Positions 58,101 through 64,000 of a stretch of DNA of 64,000 bases are shown piece by piece. Source of the DNA: Piliocolobus tephrosceles (taxonomy: Eukaryota > Chordata > Mammalia > Primates > Cercopithecidae); assembly GCF_002776525.5 (NCBI RefSeq), contig NC_045441.1, positions 105,016,744 through 105,080,743 of the forward strand, written 5' to 3'. The translations under genes were made by a program, and so were the position numbers. How positions within the stretch are numbered: position 1 is the first letter of the stretch; each line of letters starts with the position of its first letter. The notes below the pieces were generated by a model that saw only the letters and a list, made by a program, of their open reading frames with translations, was not told where the DNA came from and did not search any database.

Positions 58101-61100
58101 CATGGCTTGGCTCTCGAAGGGATTTGAGTTTGTGATAGTTTGATCAGCCGACCCAGTTTGCTTTGTACCTATTTTTGATTTAGTGCCTACCATCTTATGT
58201 TCCAGGAAATCCTTTAATTTGGGCAAACTGGGTCATTTGGTAGCCCTAGTTTGTCATCTCTGTTTTAAGGATTGCTAAGATAAAGGAATGCCTCAAATCT
58301 TACCATTGGAAGGGAGAATTTATTCTTAAGATATGTGATTCAGATACTGTGCTGATATTTAGAAATGAGGAGCAGGTTTGACTGCCTTCACACCGAATCT
58401 GTGAAGGATCCAATAAGAAAACTAAACATTTGGGAAATGGGTAACTAAATAGTAGATATTATTGCCAACCTTGAATTGCTTACTAGCTGCTTTTTAATTT
58501 AAGGAGAAAGAGTATATTTTCAGAATGAAACTTTTTTGCATTTAAATAAGTTATTTAACAGTGAACAGTCCCAAACAGGATTAATACAGTTCTGCCATGT
58601 ATAGTCATTCACATTCCATTCTAGGCCTGTATTGAAGAAAGTTTACAGTCTTAAAATTTTTGTGTGTGAAGGGACTCTCTTCTCCCCTACACTCCTTTTG
58701 TTGGAGGGATAGTAGGTAGGAATGGAAAGTAAGTTAATGTTGTCAGTAGGTGGTAATTCTCCTTATGTGAGAAATTGGACTCAAATTTAGCAATTAATTT
58801 AATTTTACTGAGCTAGTTAATACCTTCTTAACCTCAAGGCATGGAAACCAGATGTCCCAATTTTTAAACTTACATTCTTCTACTGGCCAGAAATGGCAGT
58901 GTCTTTTCGTTTTTTTCCTTGGAAATGCATTTTTAAAATGAAGTCATAATGCAGTTTTAATTATACGTGTTGAATTTAAGTTTGTATAAACATTATATGT
59001 ATAGACACATACATATATATACACACACACACGTACAAACCCACATATCTTTTCTCTAACTTAATAAATTACACAAGATAACCAGGAGAACTCATCCAGA
59101 CATACTTCATTTGACTTGAATTTTTGTCCAAGGGCAAAAATGAACTGGGTTACAAAATAGAACCTAGTGTTTTTATTTGCTTTTTTTTTTTTTTTAAATA
59201 AGCTTTTTATATGTGGGTGCTGGTTGGGGGATAGTTATAGGGTGTTCAAAAATGAAATCTAGGGTGTTAGTGAAAAACATGGACAGATTTGAAATAGGGT
59301 TCATACAGCAAATGAGTTTTGAATTATTCAAGTCCTTTTGCTAACTTACTTTCTGAAATCTAGTGATGTGACGAATTCTGCCTGAGAGACTTAGAAAAAA
59401 ACTTTCGAAGAGCTAACTTTTAGGTTGGATTTTAATGAATGAGTTAGTTAAATAATAATAAACTGTTCAAAGTTGAAATTAGTAATTATTACTCCTTTGT
59501 GAGAGTTCTAGGTTAATGGATGTTTGCCATATAACCAATTAGATAATAGTAGACTCTGGAGCTGTTCTGCCTACCTTCAGATCTCTTTCTCTCTTACTAC
59601 TTGGATAATATTGGGCAACTTCTCTATGCCTCAGTGTCCTTATCATTAAATGGAGAAATTATTAGTCACAACCTCATAGAGTTGTTGAGAACACATGATA
59701 GGTACAGTATAAGTGGTAGCTGTTACTTGGAATGTTGGTTGAATTGAGTATTGCGTTTGGCAGTAGTCTGCTAGTGGCCTTTTGGGAACTCTAGAGTAAC
59801 TTAATATAAGAGAGACATTATTTGGTGGGCAGAATTAAGATCTTGGGAGCCATTGCTGGTGCAATCCCAACTTGGGAAAATTTAACAAAATCTAGTTAGA
59901 CCTTTTCCAAGTCTCACCCATTCCATTCCCCAGCTGGGCGGACAGAGGAAGTGCTACAGCATAGAGAGAAAAAAAGATAATAAAAGACCAAATATACTCC
60001 TGGGAGCCAAATCTGAAATCACCTAGATTTTATACTTTGGAAGCAGCAACTTAGCATTCTTCTTGTTTTTTGCCCTTGTTTGTATAATAACTGACCCTGT
60101 GTAAAAATATCCCCATACCTTGACAAAGATATTCTGCCTTGATGAGTAGGAATTGAAATAAATAAGTCTTTTTAAAGACAGGGTCTCACTCTGTTGCCCA
60201 GGCTGGAGTGCAGTGGCAGGATCATACCTCACTGCAGCCTCAGACTTTGGCCTCAAGCAATCCTCCCTCCTCCTTCCAAAGTGTTGGGATTATAGATATA
60301 GAGCCACTATCTGGCCTCAAGTATTATTTTAATATTAGGCTTTTGTGTGATTTTGATTTCTTAATACTTAGCTATCCAAGACTCAGCTTATTTTGTTTAT
60401 AATGAGTGTTCCAGTGACTTCTGTATAGAAATAATAGTTTGGGGAATGGTTAGTTTTTGTGACCTTAAGCATCTCAACCTGTCTGCCTGAACTTTTCCAG
60501 AAATTTTCTTTGATTTCATTTCATACTAATTCCATTCAACTTTTGAAACCATTTAATTGGTAACTTATTTTGCTTTGAAATAATTATCTTCAGCTGACCA
60601 GTTTGTTGTATTTATTTTGTGTTAGATTCAAACAGGCTATTTATAACAGTAAGATCTATAACTTAATGGATGTTTATGTCCTGTGTTTTATATATTTCTA
60701 ATAATTCCTTATAATAAACCTATGAGATGTGGGTGGTAATAACTGTTACATAAGAGGAGCCTGAGACAGATTGCTAATGTAGTTCTGTCAGGTTGTATAG
60801 ATCTACGTGGCGGAAGCTTGTGATTCAAACCTAGATGTTCTGACTGCAAAACCTGTGTCTTAGGTACGATATTAAACTGCCTCATATAGTTGTGATTGCT
60901 ACACAGATTTTTTTAAAACTGTGAGTTCTATATGCCTCCAAATCTAGAATATTGATATAATAGTTAATGCTTCAGAATTTATTGGGGATTTTATTTTTAT
61001 GTCTTTTTAATGCTTACAACCATTGTTGGAGAGGGTGGATATTGTCTTTTTTTCAGATGATAAGATAGATTTATAATTTATAAAACTTAGTGTGGAGAGT

Positions 61101-63223
61101 AGTAGATTTGAGATTCTAATCTAGGATTTTTGACCCTGTTGTGTAGTAATGACTGCTATTTTCTTTTTATTATTGATAAGAGTATATTAGGATAATTAAT
61201 TTATTTCTCTGGGAGCTCATTTTTTATTTGCCCCAGAGTGGTACAGCTCTATTATATAATTATCCTAAACTCCAATTAATAGGCTTTTGAAAGCTGTTTA
61301 TGGCCTGTTCTTAGTTACATGTTACATTTTATTTCCTTCCTTCCTTTTTTTTTCTTTTTAATGCCCAAGTACTCTCTAGAGCCTTTTTTCTAAAATACTT
61401 AGCATTTAATTTTTCAAGTTTTAATAGGATATTGAACTTGGTGATTCACAAACTAAACTTGATTGGGTTTTATCCATTGCTAAGATTATATTACAGTGGA
61501 GTTTTTCAGCCGCAGCATGCACTATTGATATTTTGGGCTGGATTATATTTTGTTGTTGTTGGGGTGGGGGGCTGTCTTGTGCGTTGAAAGATACTTTGCA
61601 GCATCCTTGGCCTCTCTCCCACTAGGTGCCGATAGCACCCCCCTCTCCTAGTTGTGACAACCAAAAATGTCTCAGATGTAGTCAGATGTCCAGTGGCAAA
61701 TAAGAACATCCCCAGTTGATAATCACTGGCAGTGATTCTCACTTCTTAGAACAAATTAAAATAATGTATAGAATTTTCTTAAATTTTGATTTATTCTTCT
61801 ATACAAATTAAAAAACCCTTTACATATACAGATATACACACACATATATATTTAGAATACTGTAAAAGAACAAGTAGCCAATAAAATGAGTAGGAGACTG
61901 CTAGTCCCTGAAATGTACTTGTTTTTTATAAATAAAATTATTCCCATCTTGTTATGATGCAAGCTGATTCTTTGGAATTTAAACACAGTTTGGTCTGTTT
62001 TAATACCCACTTTGCATCTTATTAATGGGTATTGTTTCTAACTTAGATATAGGAGGTTGAATTGGAACATTAGAGGAAAACATTTGTTGGAATAGTTAAG
62101 AATATGTAATTGGAAATATGCCAAGAAGATATTTATGTACTTAAAAGCTAGAATATCTGTCACATTAATTTCAAGCTTATTTTTCACCAGTGTAATAATC
62201 CTTTTCATTTTAGACATAAAAAGAAACCAAGAAGGTCCAGAAGAGCTGTTATTTTAATTGAATAAGTTAAATGATTCTTAACCTCTAATGCAATAAATGT
62301 TAAACATGTATGAATAAACTAGAACTGGAGATTGCCCATCTCCTGGCTTCTTAGTAAGAAGTATCTGTTCTAGTTTTGATCAGCTAAATAAGTTTGACTC
62401 ATTTTTTAGTTTTTAGTGTGGTTGTAAAATGGAGTTAGGGAATAAAAACACCACAAATAAAAGAGACTTCTTAAATGCATAGCCACGTTAACTGTGACAA
62501 GGAAGCCCGTAATCTGCTTGAGGTCACAGCAAATTTCAATACATTTTTCAGCTGTGCCCCAGAAAGGGATTAAAACTTGTTCTTGTCTTAAATAATTTAA
62601 TCACCTGAATTATGTGCTTTATTGCTTATTTGAAATATGGCAGTAAATTAGAAAGTAGGTGCTTTAAAAGCACTACTAGTAGCTTTATGCCTTTGGGATA
62701 AGAATAATTGGAATTCTGTGAATGTTTGGTTTGGGGATTGGGAAGCCAAGGGTGGAAGCTATATTGATATATCTGTCTCTCACTGGATTTCGAAATCCCA
62801 GTAATGTCTCATATATGGTGGGAACACAAGAAGTATTTGTTGGATGCATGTACTTGGAAGGGAAATGTTAATTGTTTTGCTGCAGTACATCATCTTGTAG
62901 TCAGCATTTCTGGGTTCGATTATTTCATGAAAATATGTGTTTATGTGTGCCTAGTCCCTAAACACCATGAAGATTTACATTGCCCTATGCAACTGGATAT
63001 TTTCCAAAGGTAGACTGTTCTTTGTTAGCTCTATATGAGGTCAGAAAAGAAAAACAATAAAGGAAACAAAATTGCTTTTCTTGACCAGGACTTTTTTTAT
63101 GAAGACATGGAGTCCTTGACGCAAATGCTTAGGGCCTTGGCAACAGATGGAAATAAACACCGGGCCAAAGTGGACAAGAGAAAGCAGCGGTCAGTTTTCA
63201 GAGATGTCCTGAGGGCAGTAGAG
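46009..63223 (+). CDS. IFRD1: IFRD1 (interferon-related developmental regulator 1), exons 1-9, 3' end outside window
   Basis: Nine GT-AG exons join in one frame to give 1041 nt, residues 1-347: 46009-46102, 51018-51122, 51258-51342, 52147-52271, 54072-54229, 57071-57121, 57205-57383, 57474-57582 and 63089-63223. Human IFRD1, as I recall it, has 451 residues, and the 104 after this point would complete it exactly. The N-terminus is basic (MPKNKKRN), then Gly/Ala-rich (to about 33), then acidic and Ser-rich (about 42-85). The rest is the helical, armadillo-like IFRD domain; the C-terminal IFRD domain is mostly beyond the edge. IFRD1 (TIS7/PC4) is a transcriptional co-regulator linked to SIN3/HDAC complexes and to muscle and gut differentiation and regeneration; it moves between cytoplasm and nucleus. 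No frameshift or stop is seen, so the gene looks intact. Compared with my memory of human, changes include SASIQ for SASMQ and CFENVF for CLENIF. Confidence 0.96.
46175..46187 (-). promoter_or_regulatory. ZNF143/Staf-like motif 3 in intron 1
   Basis: 'gggagttgtagtt' is the reverse of AACTACAACTCCC. Within the CpG island, 72 bp after the exon 1 donor. Confidence 0.4.
46240..46259 (+). promoter_or_regulatory. ZNF143/Staf-like motif 4 in intron 1 (best match)
   Basis: 'actacaattcccagcgtgcc' is close to the ACTACAATTCCCAGCATGCC consensus, with one clear change. Confidence 0.6.
47471..47754 (-). mobile_element. Old Alu (AluJ-like), minus strand, intron 1
   Basis: T run at 47471-47486, then 'gtcgcctagactggagtgca', with several deletions, to 'gggacagtgcctggtctgag'. 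Confidence 0.85.
49502..49803 (-). mobile_element. Alu SINE (AluS-like), minus strand, intron 1
   Basis: Head T run, 'gagaccgagtttcactcttg', both arms, ending 'gccacctcacccagc'. A perfect 16-bp target-site duplication 'cagcattggtactttt' flanks it (49486-49501 and 49804-49819). Confidence 0.93.
50164..50453 (-). mobile_element. Alu SINE, minus strand, intron 1
   Basis: 'gagacaaggtcttggcctgt' to 'gccggagccaccacccacc'. Short direct repeat 'tatcagtttt' at 50158-50167 and 50454-50463. Confidence 0.92.
50489..50771 (+). mobile_element. Alu SINE, plus strand, intron 1
   Basis: 'cagctgggggcgcagtgact' to a tail of A. The left arm has a small duplication ('cacgtgggtggttcacgagg') and the right arm a deletion after 'aaatttgcctgtaatccc'. 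It is inverted relative to the Alu 36 bp upstream, so the two could pair in pre-mRNA. Confidence 0.9.
51018..51122 (+). CDS. IFRD1: IFRD1 coding exon 2 (residues 32-66 plus 1 nt)
   Basis: Encodes the acidic/Ser segment with SDEDASIETM and SGYSDPSSFAEDG. It contains an in-frame ATG at 51074 (Met51), a plausible start for a shorter form if an alternative first exon replaces exon 1. Acceptor 'taatag|gtgg', donor 'gatg|gtatga'. Confidence 0.96.
51258..51342 (+). CDS. IFRD1: IFRD1 coding exon 3 (residues 67-94 plus 2 nt)
   Basis: Encodes PEVLDEEGTQEDLEYKLKG and LIDLTLDK, the start of the helical IFRD domain. Acceptor 'ttcttag|g', donor 'aagag|gtaggc'. The preceding intron is only 135 bp. Confidence 0.96.
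51343..52146 (+). other. IFRD1 intron 3
   Basis: 804 bp, AT-rich. Apart from the U2 fragment near its start I see nothing notable. The acceptor 'gggtgttaaatag' has a weak polypyrimidine tract. Confidence 0.8.
51380..51413 (-). pseudogene. U2 snRNA 5'-end retrocopy fragment in intron 3
   Basis: The minus strand reads 'atcatttctcttagcttttg' then 'actaagatcaag', matching the first about 32-36 nt of U2 snRNA with about nine differences. Identical 12-bp direct repeats 'tgtgtgattcta' flank it (51368-51379 and 51419-51430), as expected for a 3'-truncated U2 retropseudogene. It is too short and too diverged to be functional. Confidence 0.65.
52147..52271 (+). CDS. IFRD1: IFRD1 coding exon 4 (residues 95-136 plus 1 nt)
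   Basis: Encodes AKTRQAALEGIKNALASKML and LTDSIERCLKK, helices of the armadillo-like repeat region. Donor 'aaaaaag|gtaatg'. Confidence 0.96.
52827..52970 (+). mobile_element. Alu left-arm monomer (FLAM/AluJ-like)
   Basis: 'gaccaggcatggtggttcac' to 'ggcaacaaagcaatacttgg', followed by a decayed A-rich tail. No right arm. Confidence 0.8.
53504..53564 (+). mobile_element. Severely 5'-truncated Alu with perfect target-site duplication
   Basis: Only the last about 45 nt of Alu ('gcaccactgcattccagctt' ... 'accctgtctc') plus an A tail remain. The exact 15-bp repeat 'ataaatgtatttttt' flanks it (53489-53503 and 53565-53579). Confidence 0.88.
53770..53912 (+). mobile_element. MIR fragment
   Basis: 'tctccattttacagatgagg', 'ggctactaagtggaatctag' and 'ggatttgactgaggtctg' follow the MIR 3' half. 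Confidence 0.72.
54072..54229 (+). CDS. IFRD1: IFRD1 coding exon 5 (residues 137-189)
   Basis: Encodes GKSDEQRAAAALASVLCIQL and the LKTLGPILKKII helix. Its first bases are 'gtaagagt', so the 3' splice site AG plus exon start also looks like a 5' splice site. Residue Ile in SASIQ is Met in the human protein as I recall it. Donor 'act|gtaagt', phase 0. Confidence 0.96.
54273..54437 (+). mobile_element. Partial old Alu, plus strand, intron 5
   Basis: 'agctactcaggaggctgagg' and 'gcagcagtgagctatgatca' in a shortened right-arm-like element with an AAT-rich tail. Confidence 0.8.
55419..55712 (-). mobile_element. Old Alu (AluJ-like), minus strand, intron 5
   Basis: T run 55419-55433, 'gacagggtctcactctccta' to 'gtgtgagcccatatctgggc'. 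A tandem copy of its end follows (55712-55746). Confidence 0.85.
55657..55746. repeat. Tandem duplication inside an Alu end
   Basis: The 36-nt segment beginning 'ctgccttagtctctcaaaag' at 55657 recurs at 55712, with a period of 55 bp and one base missing in the second copy. Confidence 0.85.
57044..57068. repeat. (TA)n plus T tract at the exon 6 acceptor
   Basis: A perfect TA run (57044-57060) passes directly into T9 and the acceptor AG at 57069-57070. The polypyrimidine tract is therefore only nine bases long and abuts a likely variable microsatellite. Confidence 0.9.
57071..57121 (+). CDS. IFRD1: IFRD1 coding exon 6 (residues 190-206)
   Basis: A 51-nt exon coding for CATCFGVCCFIATDDIT, a Cys-rich hydrophobic helix. 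It is flanked by phase-0 introns, so skipping it would remove 17 residues without a frameshift. Donor 'act|gtaagt'. Confidence 0.95.
57205..57383 (+). CDS. IFRD1: IFRD1 coding exon 7 (residues 207-265 plus 2 nt)
   Basis: Encodes ELYSTLECFENVFTKSYLK, then SLLAWTLLLTICP and NEVKKKLE. The CFENVF segment is CLENIF in human as I recall. The intron before it is only 83 bp. Donor 'gagat|gtatgt'. Confidence 0.96.
57474..57582 (+). CDS. IFRD1: IFRD1 coding exon 8 (residues 266-302)
   Basis: Encodes HFHKLPSLLSCDDVNMRIAA and LALLFELARGIES. The intron before it is 90 bp with the acceptor 'gttttttag'. Donor 'agt|gtaagt', phase 0. Confidence 0.96.
59560..59732 (+). mobile_element. MIR fragment
   Basis: 'gcaacttctctatgcctcag', 'ccttatcattaaatggagaa' and 'ctcatagagttgttgagaac' follow MIR order. 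Confidence 0.75.
60170..60317 (-). mobile_element. Partial old Alu, minus strand
   Basis: 'aaagacagggtctcactctg' to 'agagccactatctggcc', with the central part deleted. Confidence 0.82.
60690..60885 (+). mobile_element. MIR fragment
   Basis: 'cttataataaacctatgaga', 'cttgtgattcaaacctagat' and 'gactgcaaaacctgtgtctt' match diverged MIR. Confidence 0.65.
61494..61728 (-). mobile_element. MER5A-like non-autonomous hAT DNA transposon
   Basis: Starts 'cagtggagtttttcagcc' and ends 'gttgataatcactg', degraded terminal inverted repeats of the CAGTGGTTCTCAA type. Between them are 'gcagcatccttggcctctc', 'gatagcaccc' and 'gttgtgacaaccaaaaatgt', as in MER5. No transposase. Confidence 0.8.
63089..63223 (+). 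CDS. IFRD1: IFRD1 coding exon 9 (residues 303-347)
   Basis: Encodes DFFYEDMESLTQMLRALA and RAKVDKRKQRSVFRDVLRAV plus E. It contains a basic KVDKRKQR patch that could contribute to nuclear targeting (inference). Donor 'gag|gtaggc', phase 0. The next exon is outside the window. Confidence 0.96.
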
Positions 63224-64000
63224 GTAGGCTTCTTAAATGCTGTAATAGCTTCTCATTTTGAAATTGGATTGTTTCAGGCTAAACTTGACAATTGGGCCGT
63301 TTTGTTGATTGGATTTCACCTTTGAAAATAATATCTCATTTTACAGCCTAGCAGGTTTTTAACAATGTAAGTGAAGACTTTTGTTTTTGTCAAAGGAAAA
63401 TTAATGCTGATGTATAAAGATACTTTATTTTAGTTTTTTTTTTTTCTTTTAAATCAGAAGACTCATAGTGATAGAAATGTATTTGACCTTGGTGTATTTG
63501 TCATTTAAACAGTGGTGCTTAGCATATACATTCTTAGTGTACAGTATTTTTTGTGAATTTAGTAAGTTATTGCCTACCCCTTAGACTCCAACCCAGCTTC
63601 ATTGTCTTTTGTTTGTTTATTTATTTATTTATTTGAGATGGAGTCTCGCTCTGTTGCCAGGCTAGAGTGCAGTGGCACGATCTCGGCTCACTGCAACCTC
63701 CGCCTCCCGGGTTCAAGTAATTCTTTGCCTCAGCCTTCTGAGTAGCTGGGATTACAGGTGCCCACCACCACGCCCGGCTAATTTTTTGTATTTTTAGTAG
63801 ACACGGGGTTTCACCATCTTGGCCAGGCTAGTCTTGAACTCCTGACCTCGTGATGCACCCGCTTCGGCCTTCTGAAGTGCTGGGATTACAGGTGTGAGCC
63901 ACCGTGCCAGAGGTCTTCATGATCTTTCTAGGAAAGCTGGAGGCTAAAAACCGAAATAACAAAACCCAGCATTTTAACAAGGCCACTTAAAATCATTATC
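63224..64000 (+). other. IFRD1 intron 9 (partial)
   Basis: The intron continues to the window edge and contains one Alu (63612-63911). No coding sequence is seen. Confidence 0.8.
63612..63911 (-). mobile_element. Alu SINE (AluY/S-like), minus strand
   Basis: (TTTA)n head at 63616-63634 (its tail), 'gagatggagtctcgctctgt', both arms, ending 'gccaccgtgccagagg'. Low divergence. Confidence 0.92.

Larger units (their letters stand above)
57583..63088 (+). other. IFRD1 intron 8
   Basis: 5506 bp, the longest intron in the window. It holds a CA/TA-rich tract (about 58995-59033), a MIR (59560-59730), a partial Alu (60170-60317), another MIR (60690-60885) and a MER5-like element (61494-61728). The rest is AT-rich with nothing recognised. 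It ends with 'cttgaccag'. Confidence 0.8.

Noticed and set aside
63035..63325. 96-codon continuous frame as a stand-alone gene
   Set aside because: It is IFRD1 exon 9 read through both of its splice sites into intron sequence.
1..64000. CRISPR array, operon or prokaryotic-style system
   Set aside because: There are no regular spaced repeats and no operon-like runs of genes. The Alus, L1s and GT-AG introns show primate nuclear DNA.

Overview
The window is primate nuclear DNA. It is packed with Alu, L1, MIR, L2 and LTR repeats and contains one protein-coding gene, split into GT-AG exons. An intact AluY at 5706-6018 has bases I associate with the Old World monkey AluYR lineage. The IFRD1 exons differ by a few residues from the human protein as I remember it. 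An Old World monkey is therefore the best guess. The human counterpart would be 7q31, but I could not align anything.

Layout. 1-45.3 kb is an intergenic stretch with no supportable functional protein gene. It holds Alus in both orientations, a nested L1 cluster (about 12.05-15.13 kb), MIR and L2 relics, several LTRs, old LINE 3' ends, a 5'-truncated RPS27A processed pseudogene (minus strand, about 41.4-41.65 kb) and a local duplication of about 300 bp (37.29 and 38.24 kb). 45.4-46.8 kb is a CpG island with the IFRD1 promoter: an inverted CCAAT box, a GC box, a perfect CRE (TGACGTCA) and several ACTACAATTCCC-type (ZNF143/Staf-like) motifs. 46.0-64 kb is the 5' three quarters of IFRD1 on the plus strand. 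Nine coding exons encode residues 1-347 of a protein that would be 451 aa if the rest matches human; the remaining exons lie beyond the right edge.

How it works together. The 5' leader carries a 52-codon upstream ORF (45807-45965) that ends 43 nt before the IFRD1 start codon. With the CRE promoter it fits a stress-responsive gene whose mRNA stability and translation depend on uORF translation, as reported for human IFRD1. The introns carry further Alus, a MER5-like DNA transposon and a tiny U2 snRNA retrocopy with target-site duplications.

I found no previously undescribed multi-gene system. The most interesting items are the uORF and promoter layout, the U2 fragment, a dual-specificity-looking splice site at exon 5, and several datable nested insertions. 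All family assignments are by eye; subfamily names are tentative.
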